NCBI GenBank assembly: GCA_021802945.1
Contig: JAJZRE010000009.1
Location: 1 to 49,913, forward strand
Length of the DNA stretch: 49,913 bases
Direction: 5' to 3'
DNA from: Pseudomonadota bacterium
Lineage (GTDB): Bacteria > Pseudomonadota > Gammaproteobacteria > Burkholderiales > Thiobacillaceae
Shown: in pieces, positions 8,720-17,562 of the stretch
How positions within the stretch are numbered: the first letter of the stretch is position 1
Layout of the letters: each line of letters starts with the position of its first letter
The notes under the pieces: model-generated
What the model saw: the letters and a program-made list of their open reading frames with translations, nothing else
What the model was told of the DNA's origin: nothing
Databases searched by the model: none
Translations under genes and position numbers: made by a program

Positions 8720-9435
8720 GCGGCGGTCCCCATTTCCGCCTGCGCCACGTCCTCGATCACCCGGCCGTCCTGGAAATGGATGCGTCTTTGCGCATAGGCG
8801 GCGATGTCGGCTTCGTGCGTGACCAGCACCAGCGTGATGCCTTCCTCGCGGTTGAGCCGGCTGAACAAGTCCATCACCTGGCGGCTGGTCTCGCTGTCGA
8901 GATTGCCGGTTGGCTCGTCGGCAAAAATGAGGCGCGGGCGGGTCGCGAGCGCACGCGCGGTCGCCACCCGCTGCTGCTGGCCCCCGGACAGCTGCAGCGG
9001 CGTGTGATGCGAACGATCGCCCAGCCCCACGCGCTCGAGCATGGCCTGCGCCTGCCGGCGCCGCGTCTCGCGTCCCATGCCGGCGTACATCAGCGGCAGC
9101 GCGACGTTGTCGAGCGCGGTCAGCTTGGGCAGCAGGTTGAAGCCCTGGAACACGAAGCCGATTTCGCGGTTGCGCAAGGCGGCCAGCTGGTCCGACGACA
9201 GGCGGCTGACATCCTGCCCGTCGAGGCGGTAGCTGCCGCGGGTGGGGCGGTCGAGGCAGCCGAGCAGATTCATGAAGGTGCTCTTGCCCGAACCCGACGC
9301 CCCCATGATGGCGACGAACTCGCCCGCGGCGATGGCGAGGCTCACGCCACGCAGCGCCCGGAACACGCCGGCACCGGTCGGGTAGTCCTTTTCGAGGTCC
9401 ACCACCTCGATCAGCGGCGTCCCCGATGCGGCCAT
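8716..9435 (-). CDS. ABC transporter ATP-binding protein (MacB/LolD-type)
   Basis: A 239-aa ATPase subunit. Walker A GASGSGKST lies at 45-53, the Q-loop in FVFQGFNLLP, the signature LSGGQQQRVA, Walker [13 protein letters not shown], and the H-loop in VTHEAD. It powers the neighbouring MacB-type permease at the inner membrane. ATG at 9435 shares a base with the stop of the MacA-like gene (TGATG), so the long reading frame continuing to 10506 is spurious: it is macA read out of frame. Confidence 0.93.
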   Translation of the reverse strand: MAASGTPLIEVVDLEKDYPTGAGVFRALRGVSLAIAAGEFVAIMGASGSGKSTFMNLLGCLDRPTRGSYRLDGQDVSRLSSDQLAALRNREIGFVFQGFNLLPKLTALDNVALPLMYAGMGRETRRRQAQAMLERVGLGDRSHHTPLQLSGGQQQRVATARALATRPRLIFADEPTGNLDSETSRQVMDLFSRLNREEGITLVLVTHEADIAAYAQRRIHFQDGRVIEDVAQAEMGTAA

Positions 9436-10559
9436 CAGAACAGGCGTCCGCGCGGCATGCCGCCGTTGTCTTTTCTGGCTGCCAGATCGGCCACGATCAC
9501 GGCATCGCCCGGCTTGAGCTTGCCGCCGACGATTTGCGTGTAGGCCTTGTCGCTGATGCCGGTCTTGACCGCTACCCGCTCCGGCTTGCCGTCGACCAGC
9601 ACATATACCGCCGAGCCGCGCGACTTGCCGGCCCCCTCGATCGCGCTGTCTGCCCGCGGCCGGAAACGCAGCGCCGCCGTCGGCACGCGCAGCACGTCCG
9701 GCCGGGTCTCGACGAGTATGCGCAGATTGGCGGTCATCCCCGGCATCAGCGCCAGGTCGGGGTTGGCGACATTCACCACCACGTTGTAGGTGACGACGTT
9801 CTGCTGGGTCGTGGCGTTCAGCCGGACCTGCCGCACCGCGCCGCTGTATTCGGTATCGGGAAACGCATCGACCCGGAACTTGACCGGCTGCCCCACCTTG
9901 ATCTGTCCGATGTCGGCTTCCGACACGGTGGAATCGATCTGCATCCGCGTCAGGTCCTTGCCGATCTGGAACAGCGTCGGTGTCTGGAAACTCGCCGCCA
10001 CGGTCTGCCCGACGTCGACCTGGCGATTGATCACGGTGCCGTCGACCGGCGAACGGATGATCGAGAAGCCGAGATTGGTCTGGTCGCGCGTCACCTGCGC
10101 GCGCGCCAGCCGCACCTGGGCCGCGGCCTGCGCGCGGGCGGCCAGCGCCTGGTCGAGTTCCTGCCGCGACACGTATTCCTGCTTGAACAGCGTCTCCATG
10201 CGCACCGCGTTGGCCTCGGCCAGATTGAGTTGCGCCTGCGCATTGGCCAGGTTGGCCGTACTTTGCGCCAGCGCCGCCTGAAACAGCGCCGGGTCGAGTT
10301 CGGCCAGCACCTCTCCCGCTTTCACCCGCTGGTTGAAGTCGGCATAAATGCGCCGCACCGTACCCGACACCTGGGTGCCGACATTGACCAGGGTGACCGG
10401 GTTGAGCGTGCCGTTGGCCGAGACCTCGGCGACAATGTCGCCGCGATCGGCCGTCGCGGTCCGGTATTGCGGCTCGGCAGGCTTGCTCTTGCTGCTCCAC
10501 CACCATGCCGCGGCAAGGATCACCACGACCAGCAGCGCCAGCATTCCCGTTCTTTTCAT
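9435..10559 (-). CDS. MacA-like periplasmic adaptor (membrane fusion protein)
   Basis: A 374-aa RND/MacA-type adaptor. One N-terminal membrane anchor (residues ~5-21, ending AAAWWW) is followed by the biotinyl-lipoyl half GTVRRIYADFNQRVKAGEVLAEL, a coiled-coil hairpin rich in Ala/Gln/Leu (~95-150), the second lipoyl half (VDGTVINRQVDVGQTV) and beta-barrel and membrane-proximal domains. It bridges the inner-membrane transporter and the outer-membrane channel. ATG at 10559 overlaps the stop of the TolC-like gene (ATGA). Confidence 0.92.
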   Translation of the reverse strand: MKRTGMLALLVVVILAAAWWWSSKSKPAEPQYRTATADRGDIVAEVSANGTLNPVTLVNVGTQVSGTVRRIYADFNQRVKAGEVLAELDPALFQAALAQSTANLANAQAQLNLAEANAVRMETLFKQEYVSRQELDQALAARAQAAAQVRLARAQVTRDQTNLGFSIIRSPVDGTVINRQVDVGQTVAASFQTPTLFQIGKDLTRMQIDSTVSEADIGQIKVGQPVKFRVDAFPDTEYSGAVRQVRLNATTQQNVVTYNVVVNVANPDLALMPGMTANLRILVETRPDVLRVPTAALRFRPRADSAIEGAGKSRGSAVYVLVDGKPERVAVKTGISDKAYTQIVGGKLKPGDAVIVADLAARKDNGGMPRGRLF

Positions 10560-11965
10560 CGCACCCCTTCCTGCCGCGCCGGTTCCAGCCAGTCCCAGCT
10601 CAAATCCCCAATGGCCTGCGCCAGCTCGGCCCGCGCCACCCGCAGACCCAGCCGCGTCTCCAGCTGGGTCTGGCGCGCCTGGGCCAGACTGGCCTGCGCG
10701 CTCAACACGTCCAGCAGGATGCCAAGTCCCGCCTGATAACGCCCGAGCGCGAGTTTTTCGGCGGCCACGGCGCTTTCGACCAGGTCGGCGCTGCGGCTGT
10801 CCGCCTCGGTTTCGCTCTTCACGTTGTAATAGGCGCGCCACACATCCAGCGCCACCTGGTTGGCCACGCGGTCGCGTTCCACCGCGGCCAGGTCGGCCTG
10901 CGTTTGCGCAGCGGCGATCTGATAGCTGTTCCGGTAGCCGGTGAAGAGCGGAATGGTCAGGTTGACCCCGATACTGGAACTGGTCGCCGCCGCCAGAAAG
11001 CCGCTGTCCTGCCGCTGCGCATCATAAAAGGCAGACAGGCGGGGCTTGCCATCGGCCCGCGCGCTCCGCACCCCGGCTTGTTGCGCAAGCACCGTGGCCT
11101 CTGCCGCACGCAGGTCGGGGCGACGGCTGCGCGCGGCTTCGATCAGCGCATCCACCGCGACGCTCAGATCCGGCGTCTGGCTGAAGGCCGCTTCGCTATC
11201 GATCACGCTGAACCCGGTCTGCCGGGCATCGCCCATCAGCGCGGCCAGTTCGCCCTGCATTTGCGCCGCCTGGCCCTCGGCGCGGATGCGCTCGATCTGG
11301 CGCTGGGCATACACCGTCCTGGCCTGCAGCCGATCGAACGGGATCGCCGTTCCCGCGCCCACCCGTGCGGTCGCCGCCTTCAGGGTGGCGAGTGCCGACG
11401 CTTCGGCCTCGCGCGCGACCGTCACCGCCCCCCGCGCGGTCAGCAGATTGAAATAGGCCGTGACCGTCTGCAGATAGAGCTGACGCACGCCGGCATCCTG
11501 GCTGGCGCGCGCCGCCGCCAGCAGCGCCTCGGCGGCATCGCGCCGGGCCTCGCGTCCGCCGAAGTCATACAGCAGGTATTGCGCGTCCAGACCGAGTTGC
11601 CAGGCACTGCGATCGTTCGGCAGCATGCGCGCACCGTTGCGGGACAGGCCGCCGCTGAGCGTCACGCCGGGCAGATAGGCGCTGTACGCCTGCCCCAGCT
11701 CGGCGGCGCGCAGACGCGCCGTGAGCCAGGCGCTGCGCGTCGCCGGATTGGCACACAGGGCGCGCCCGACCGCCTGGGCCAGCGTGATCGGGCCCGACGG
11801 CGCGGCGGCGTCGCACACCATGGCCGGACGCAGGTCGGCCGCCGGCGATGTCGATACCTGGTCGAACACCTCGAAGGGGTCCGCAGCCGAGGCCGCACTG
11901 CTGACCAACACCATCAGCAGCAGAGAGAATCGTGTGTTCAAGAGAGGAGGCGTTTCAGCGATCAA
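10556..11965 (-). CDS. TolC-family outer membrane efflux protein
   Basis: A TolC-like channel: an Sec signal ending VSSAASA-ADP, then two repeats of the outer-membrane efflux domain (first ITLAQAVGRALCANPATRSAW, second starting VDALIEAARSRRPDLRAAE) with Ala/Gln-rich coiled coils. First gene of the efflux unit and coupled to the adaptor gene. The start is unsure. No ATG with a ribosome binding site exists upstream of the signal. Possible starts are TTG at 11965, TTG at 11941 (giving the neatest signal peptide, MNTRFSLLLMVLVSSAASA) or ATG at 11914. The 5' region faces mutM, so both promoters lie in 11,940-12,078. Confidence 0.88.
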   Translation of the reverse strand: MIAETPPLLNTRFSLLLMVLVSSAASAADPFEVFDQVSTSPAADLRPAMVCDAAAPSGPITLAQAVGRALCANPATRSAWLTARLRAAELGQAYSAYLPGVTLSGGLSRNGARMLPNDRSAWQLGLDAQYLLYDFGGREARRDAAEALLAAARASQDAGVRQLYLQTVTAYFNLLTARGAVTVAREAEASALATLKAATARVGAGTAIPFDRLQARTVYAQRQIERIRAEGQAAQMQGELAALMGDARQTGFSVIDSEAAFSQTPDLSVAVDALIEAARSRRPDLRAAEATVLAQQAGVRSARADGKPRLSAFYDAQRQDSGFLAAATSSSIGVNLTIPLFTGYRNSYQIAAAQTQADLAAVERDRVANQVALDVWRAYYNVKSETEADSRSADLVESAVAAEKLALGRYQAGLGILLDVLSAQASLAQARQTQLETRLGLRVARAELAQAIGDLSWDWLEPARQEGVR

Positions 11966-12078
11966 GGCGCGTTATATAGAATGGCAGTGTATCGGTTCAG
12001 TTCCCGCCCGCAGGGACAAATCATCACAGCGCGTCGCGCCACCCCTTTTACCCGCCCCAGCCAACGCAAGCCCACGCC

Positions 12079-12891
12079 ATGCCCGAATTGCCCGAAGTCG
12101 AAACCACCCGCCTGGGCTTGCTGCCACGCCTGCGGCATCGCACCCTCAACCGCATCGTGGTGCGCAACCCGCGCCTGCGCTGGCCGGTACCGGACGACCT
12201 GGAGGCGCGGCTGGGCGGCCTGACGCTCAAGGGCATCGCGCGGCGCGGCAAATACCTGCTGTTCGATTTTGGGGCGGTCGCACAGATCGTCCACCTCGGC
12301 ATGTCGGGCAGCCTGCGTCTGGTCGGGCCCGAGGAGCCGGCCGCCCTGCACGATCACGTCGACTGGCTGTTCGACGACGGCAGCACGCTGCGGCTGCGCG
12401 ATCCGCGCCGTTTCGGCGCCGTGCTGTGGACCGGGAATCCGGCGCAGCATCCGCTGCTGATCCACCTGGGACCGGAGCCGCTGACGCCGGAATTCGACGC
12501 CGCGTATCTCCATGCGCAGTGCCAGCGCCGCAGCGCGGCCATCAAGCAGGTCATCATGGATGCGCAGGTGGTGGTCGGCGTCGGCAACATCTACGCCTCC
12601 GAGTCGCTGTTCCACGCCGGCATCCGCCCGGCCACCGCTGCGCGCCGCCTCAGCCGCCCGGCCTGCGCGCGGCTGACGGCGGCGATCAAGCAGGTGCTGA
12701 CCGCCGCCATCGCCGCGGGCGGCAGTTCGCTGCGCGATTACGTCGCGAGCGACGGCGAACTGGGCTATTTCCAGCTGCAGACGCGGGTGTACAACCGCGA
12801 GGGCCTGCCGTGCAAGGCCTGCGGCACGCCGATCCGCCGCATCGCGCAGGGACAGCGCGCGAGTTTCTACTGCCCGGCCTGCCAGCGCTGA
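12079..12891 (+). CDS. mutM: Formamidopyrimidine-DNA glycosylase (Fpg)
   Basis: MutM removes oxidised purines such as 8-oxoguanine and cuts the abasic site. The 270-aa product starts with the catalytic PELPEVE (Pro2 nucleophile, Glu3). It has the Lys of the RGKYLLFD segment near residue 57, the helix-two-turn-helix region ([11 protein letters not shown]), and a C-terminal zinc finger C-x2-C-x16-C-x2-C (CKAC...CPAC). It is divergent from the efflux unit. The 113-base gap before it has no clear consensus promoter. Confidence 0.97.
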   Translation: MPELPEVETTRLGLLPRLRHRTLNRIVVRNPRLRWPVPDDLEARLGGLTLKGIARRGKYLLFDFGAVAQIVHLGMSGSLRLVGPEEPAALHDHVDWLFDDGSTLRLRDPRRFGAVLWTGNPAQHPLLIHLGPEPLTPEFDAAYLHAQCQRRSAAIKQVIMDAQVVVGVGNIYASESLFHAGIRPATAARRLSRPACARLTAAIKQVLTAAIAAGGSSLRDYVASDGELGYFQLQTRVYNREGLPCKACGTPIRRIAQGQRASFYCPACQR

Positions 12892-12918
12892 CGGGGCCGG
12901 CACGCAATCAAGTTTGTC

Positions 12919-12935
12919 ATTAACATGTCGTTAAT
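12919..12935. promoter_or_regulatory. Dyad upstream of the dynamin gene
   Basis: ATTAAC (12919-12924) and GTTAAT (12930-12935) are perfect inverted six-base arms with a five-base spacer in the 73-base gap between mutM and the dynamin gene. This is operator-like, but no known regulator is recognised. Confidence 0.35.
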
Positions 12936-12964
12936 CAGCTGTGCCTGACCCGGTGGACCTCCGC

Positions 12965-14929
12965 ATGAAACCCGCAACCCTGGTTGACGAATTCGAGCAG
13001 TACAGTGCCTGGCGCGACGCCGTGCACGTGCGCGTCGAAGCGCTGCGCGACTGGCTCAATGTGCAGGAACTGGGCGACGCCGAATCCGAGATGCGGCTGA
13101 ACCAGCTGTTGGGGCGTCTGCAGGAAGACACGCTGAACGTGGCCTTCGTCGCCGAATTTTCGCGCGGCAAGTCCGAGCTCATCAACGCCATCTTCTTCTC
13201 GGATTACCGGCAGCGCGTGCTGCCCTCGTCCGCCGGGCGCACCACCATGTGCCCCACCGAACTGTTTTTCGACCCGCTCCGCCGCCCCTCGCTGCGGCTG
13301 CTGCCGATCGACACCAAGACCCGCGAAGGCGGCATCGCCGACTTCAAGCGCGACGCGGACGCCTGGACCGAATTCCCGCTCAACCTCGACTCCGCCGCGG
13401 AGATGAGCGCGACGCTGATGCGGCTGGCCGATACGGTCGACGTCGACGCCGCCACCGCCGAGAACTTCGGCCTGCTCAACCCCGACGACGAGGAAACCGC
13501 ACGCAGCCTGGAACGTGACGGCAGCATCGCCATCCCGCGCTGGCGCCATGCGCTGATCAACTTCCCCCATCCGCTGCTGAAGCAGGGGCTGGTCATCCTC
13601 GACACGCCCGGCCTCAACGCCATCGGCACCGAGCCCGAGCTGACGCTCAACATGCTGCCCAGCGCCCATGCCGTGCTGTTCCTGCTGGCCGCCGACACCG
13701 GCGTCACCAAATCGGACATCGAGATCTGGCGCCAGTACATTGCGCCGGTGCAGGGTGCCAGCCGGGCCCGGCTGGTGGTGCTGAACAAGATCGACGGCCT
13801 GTGGGACGAACTCAAGACGCAGGCCGAGATCAATGCCGAAATCGCCAGGCAGGTCGCCAGCAGCGCCGCGCTGCTCGACCTGCCGCCGGGCCAGGTCTAT
13901 CCGGTATCGGCGCAGAAAGCGCTGGTCGCCAAGGTGAAGGGCGACGGCGCGCTGCTGGCGAAAAGCCGCCTGCCCGAACTGGAAGCGGCGCTGTCGCAGG
14001 AACTCATTCCCTGCAAGCAGTCGCTGGTCAGCGAATCGGCCCGGGCCGCCGTCGAGGACGTGGTGGTCAAGACCACCGAACTGCTGGAAACCCGGCTCGC
14101 CACGATCCAGGATCAGGTCGACGAACTGCAGGGCCTGCGCGGCAAGAACCGCGACGTCATCCAGCACATGATGGTCAAGGCCAACGAGGACAAGCAACAG
14201 TTCGAACGCGGCCTGGAGCAGTTCAATGCCTTGCGCAATGTGTTCGCGACGCAGGTCGAGGCGCTGCGGCTGCGGCTGGGCATGGAGACGCTGCGCAACG
14301 AGGTGCGCCATACCCGGCAGGCGATGGAAACAAGCCATTTCAGCGTGGGGCTGCGCGAGGCGATGGGCCGCTTCTTCCGCCAGGTGGACGGCAATCTGGA
14401 TGCGTCGTCGGCGACCATCAAGGAAATCCGCGCCATGATGACGGCGATGTACCAGAAATTCAGCGACGAACACGGGCTGGCGGCCGTCAACCCGCCGGAT
14501 CACAGCCTGCACAAATACCGCAAGGAAATGGCCCGGCTGGAGCGCATTTTCGAAGAACGCTTCAACACCGTGTTCAAGATGCTGACGGTGGGCCAGAGCC
14601 AGCTGACCGCGCGCTTTTTCGAGACGCTGGCAAGCAAGGTGGTGCAGGTGTTCGAGCTGGCCAACAGCGAAACCGGCGCCTGGCTCAAGGCCCTGATCGC
14701 GCCGATGGAAACCCAGGTGCGCGAACACAAGCTGCAATTGAAACGCCGCCTGGAGAGCGTCAGCCGCATCCACGCCGCAACCGAAACGCTGGACGAACGC
14801 ATTGCCGAACTGGAGGCCGCGATCGAGACGGCGAGCGATCAACTGGACCATCTGGCGCGCATCAATCTGCGCATCGCCGATGCCCTGGCGGGCGAACCGC
14901 GCGGAACGCCCCTGGCCAGAATGGCCTGA
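12965..14929 (+). CDS. Dynamin-like GTPase
   Basis: A 654-aa bacterial dynamin-family protein. The P-loop reads AEFSRGKS (63-70), with Ala instead of the first Gly; G3 is DTPG at 213-216 and G4 is NKID at 274-277. The C-terminal half is almost entirely alpha-helical and coiled-coil (about 350-640), resembling the helical bundle of dynamins. No obvious membrane helix is present; association through the helical tip would be typical. Bacterial dynamins remodel or protect membranes. A GTG eight codons upstream (12941) is an alternative start; ATG 12965 was chosen without strong ribosome-binding-site support. It stands alone after mutM, with a dyad (ATTAAC-N5-GTTAAT) in its upstream gap. Confidence 0.85.
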   Translation: MKPATLVDEFEQYSAWRDAVHVRVEALRDWLNVQELGDAESEMRLNQLLGRLQEDTLNVAFVAEFSRGKSELINAIFFSDYRQRVLPSSAGRTTMCPTELFFDPLRRPSLRLLPIDTKTREGGIADFKRDADAWTEFPLNLDSAAEMSATLMRLADTVDVDAATAENFGLLNPDDEETARSLERDGSIAIPRWRHALINFPHPLLKQGLVILDTPGLNAIGTEPELTLNMLPSAHAVLFLLAADTGVTKSDIEIWRQYIAPVQGASRARLVVLNKIDGLWDELKTQAEINAEIARQVASSAALLDLPPGQVYPVSAQKALVAKVKGDGALLAKSRLPELEAALSQELIPCKQSLVSESARAAVEDVVVKTTELLETRLATIQDQVDELQGLRGKNRDVIQHMMVKANEDKQQFERGLEQFNALRNVFATQVEALRLRLGMETLRNEVRHTRQAMETSHFSVGLREAMGRFFRQVDGNLDASSATIKEIRAMMTAMYQKFSDEHGLAAVNPPDHSLHKYRKEMARLERIFEERFNTVFKMLTVGQSQLTARFFETLASKVVQVFELANSETGAWLKALIAPMETQVREHKLQLKRRLESVSRIHAATETLDERIAELEAAIETASDQLDHLARINLRIADALAGEPRGTPLARMA

Positions 14930-14933
14930 GGGT

Positions 14934-15203
<270 letters not shown>

Positions 15204-15686
15204 TCAGTTTTTCATTATTTTCTCACTTAATCGCCGCGCCACCAATGGGTGGACGAAGGGCGTCACGTCGCCCCCCAACTGCGCGATCTCGCGGATCATG
15301 CTGGCCGAAATGAACATGTACTGGTCCGACGGCGTCAGGAAAATGGTTTCGATATCGGGCTTGAGGTTGCGGTTCATCCCCGCCAGCTGGAACTCGTATT
15401 CGAAGTCGGATGCGGCGCGCAATCCACGCAACACGGCGATCGCACCCTGCTCGGCGACGAAATCGATCAGCAGGCCGGAAAAGCCTTCGACCCGTACATG
15501 CGGCACATCGGCCAGCACGTCACGCGCCATTGCCACCCGTTCGTCCATGGTGAAAAAGGGGCGTTTATTACGGGCCTCCGCCACCGCGACGACAACGTGG
15601 TCGAACAGCCGTACCGCGCGCCGCACCAGGTCCTCATGGCCGCGCGTGATGGGGTCGAAGGTCCCGGGATAGACAGCTGTCAGCAT
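15204..15686 (-). CDS. coaD: Phosphopantetheine adenylyltransferase
   Basis: CoaD makes dephospho-CoA from phosphopantetheine and ATP. The 160-aa product has the nucleotidyltransferase motif [13 protein letters not shown] near the N-terminus and [10 protein letters not shown] near the end. ATG at 15686 ([12 protein letters not shown]) is preceded by GGAAG; a TTG just before it is not needed. It follows rsmD by nine bases, the common rsmD-coaD pair, and is followed by the ferredoxin gene. Confidence 0.96.
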   Translation of the reverse strand: MLTAVYPGTFDPITRGHEDLVRRAVRLFDHVVVAVAEARNKRPFFTMDERVAMARDVLADVPHVRVEGFSGLLIDFVAEQGAIAVLRGLRAASDFEYEFQLAGMNRNLKPDIETIFLTPSDQYMFISASMIREIAQLGGDVTPFVHPLVARRLSEKIMKN

Positions 15687-15695
15687 CAAGTCTTC

Positions 15696-16271
15696 CTATT
15701 CTTTCGTGAGCAGGGCGAAATGCGAGCGCCCCGCGCGCCCGCCGCGGTGGATGATAAACCCCGGCGGCGCCACGATCTCCGTTCCCTGCTCGACGTAAGC
15801 CTGGCCGCCGGATCCGAGATGGCGCGCCAGGTCCGCCAGCACGGCCCCGGCCAGGCCGCTGTCGAATGGCGGATCGACGAAAACCAGGTCGAACGTCTCG
15901 CGGCTGTTCGCCAGCCAGGCCAACGCGTCGGCACGCAGGATCTCGACCTGGTTTGCCCCGAGCACGGCGCGGTTCTTTTCCAGCGCATCGAAGGCGGCGC
16001 GTTCGCGTTCGATCATGACGACCCGTCCCGCCCCGCGCGAGGCCGCCTCGAAGCCGAGCGCGCCGCTGCCGGCGAACAGGTCCAGACAGGTCCAGTCCGG
16101 CAGGTCCTGGCCCAGCCAGTTGAACAGCGTCTCGCGCACGCGGTCGGGCGTCGGGCGCAGACCTGCGCCATTGGGAAACTCGAGCAGGCGGCGCCGGTAT
16201 TGACCGCCGATGATACGCACCCGGTTGGGCGCGCCGTGCGCCCGCTGGGGCGCCGCATGCTTAGCGCGCAC
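15696..16271 (-). CDS. rsmD: 16S rRNA (guanine(966)-N2)-methyltransferase
   Basis: RsmD methylates G966 of 16S rRNA. The 191-aa product has RIIGGQYRRRLLEFP, RPTPDRVRETLFNWL, the SAM-binding motif LDLFAGSGALGFEA and the catalytic VDPPF. The likely start is GTG at 16271, which overlaps the end of the upstream M16 gene by 11 bases; a second GTG at codon 18 would remove a basic, Ala/Pro-rich N-terminus. The coupling suggests co-transcription with the M16 pair. Confidence 0.93.
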   Translation of the reverse strand: MRAKHAAPQRAHGAPNRVRIIGGQYRRRLLEFPNGAGLRPTPDRVRETLFNWLGQDLPDWTCLDLFAGSGALGFEAASRGAGRVVMIERERAAFDALEKNRAVLGANQVEILRADALAWLANSRETFDLVFVDPPFDSGLAGAVLADLARHLGSGGQAYVEQGTEIVAPPGFIIHRGGRAGRSHFALLTKE

Positions 16272-17562
16272 CGCCCACCACCACGGTCACCAGCTTGTCG
16301 GGGTCGATGCGGCGGGCAAACGCCTGCTTCACCGCCGCGACATCGACCGCGTCGACCTTGTCGACCCAGGTATCCAGATAATCCAGCGGCAGATTGTAGA
16401 ACCCGATCAGCGACAGATATTCGAGAATTTTCCTGTTGCTGTCGATGCGCAGCGGAAAGCCGCCGGTGAGGTTGTCCTTGGCCTGCTTCAGCTCCGCCTC
16501 GCTGGGGCCTTCGGCAATGAACTGTCGCAGCGTGGCCTGCGCCACCTTGAGCGCGTCGTCGGTTTGCGCCAGCTTGGTCTGCAGGCCGAGCTGGAACGGG
16601 CCGGCCTCCATCATCGGCAGGAAATAGCTGTAGGCGCTGTAGGCATAGCCGCGCTTGTCGCGCACCTCGTGCATCAGCCGCGAATCGAAACCGCCGCCGC
16701 CCAGCACGTAGTTGCCCACGAACAGCGGAAAGAAGTCGGGGTCGTTGCGCGCCATGCCCACCGCCCCCACCAGCACATGGCTCTGCGTGGAAGGGAAAGC
16801 GATGCGCTTGTCGGTGGCCGGCGCCGGCCCGGGCTTCGGCAGCGCAGGCACGGCCGCCGCCCTCGACAGGCCGCCCGCCAGGCGCGCGGCGATGGCCTCG
16901 GCCTCGGTGCGGGAGATGTCGCCCATCAGCGAAATCACCGCATTGGGTGCGCTGTAATGCGTGCGGTAGAACCCCTGCAAATCCTGGCGCGTCAGGCGTT
17001 CGATCGCGGCGGGGTCGCCCGCTTCATCGTGCGCATACGGGTGCGTGCCATAGAGCGCGCGATAGAACGCCTTGTCGGCGACGGTGCCGGGGTCGGCCTC
17101 CGCTTCGCGGATGGACGCAATGAGACGCTGTTTCTCGCGCTTGATCACGGCCTGCGGGAAATCGGGCTGTTGCAGCACGCGCGTCAGGATGTCGAGCGCA
17201 GCGTTCTTCTCGGCCGCGGACGCCAGGGTGCGCAAGGTGACGCCCGCGCGGTCGCGGTCGAAACTGCCCCCCAGCTCCGCCCCCACATCGGCCAGGCGAT
17301 GCGCGATCGCCGTGTCGGAAAGCCCGCCGGCCCCCTGATCGAGGAGAATGTGGGTCAGCTGGGCGAGTCCCGCCTGGCCGGCGGGGTCGCGGGCGCTGCC
17401 CGCGGGAAAGTCGACCGCGATGTCGAGGATGGGCAGCTCGTGGCTCTCGACGAAGATCACCCGCGCGCCTTGCGGCGTCTTCCAGTGCTGGAGGGCCAGC
17501 GCGGCCTGCGCAGACAGGGGCAGGCTCAGCAACAGCGCGACACAGAATGCCTTAATCGTCAT
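16261..17562 (-). CDS. M16-family peptidase homologue, zinc motif missing
   Basis: A 433-aa secreted protein with signal MTIKAFCVALLLSLPLSAQA and the two-domain M16 (pitrilysin/insulinase-like) fold: N-terminal LALQHWKTPQGARVIFVESHELP and C-terminal GGGFDSRLMHEVRDKRGYAYS with the conserved R...GY pair. At the position of the HxxEH zinc motif it reads LTHILLDQG, so metal binding and catalysis should be lost. In many bacteria such proteins pair with an active M16 subunit like the neighbouring gene. ATG at 17562 has GGGAG upstream and overlaps the active gene by 11 bases. Confidence 0.9.
   Translation of the reverse strand: MTIKAFCVALLLSLPLSAQAALALQHWKTPQGARVIFVESHELPILDIAVDFPAGSARDPAGQAGLAQLTHILLDQGAGGLSDTAIAHRLADVGAELGGSFDRDRAGVTLRTLASAAEKNAALDILTRVLQQPDFPQAVIKREKQRLIASIREAEADPGTVADKAFYRALYGTHPYAHDEAGDPAAIERLTRQDLQGFYRTHYSAPNAVISLMGDISRTEAEAIAARLAGGLSRAAAVPALPKPGPAPATDKRIAFPSTQSHVLVGAVGMARNDPDFFPLFVGNYVLGGGGFDSRLMHEVRDKRGYAYSAYSYFLPMMEAGPFQLGLQTKLAQTDDALKVAQATLRQFIAEGPSEAELKQAKDNLTGGFPLRIDSNRKILEYLSLIGFYNLPLDYLDTWVDKVDAVDVAAVKQAFARRIDPDKLVTVVVGGAR

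Noticed and set aside
9436-10506. Apparent large fusion of the ABC ATPase with an upstream region
   Set aside because: The upstream part is the MacA-like gene read out of frame; the ATPase has its own ATG at 9435 coupled to the adaptor's stop.
12935-14851. A 638-codon open frame on the minus strand opposite the dynamin gene
   Set aside because: It is a GC-rich shadow frame, rich in His/Gln/Arg/Val with no domain, exactly opposite a gene with clear GTPase motifs.
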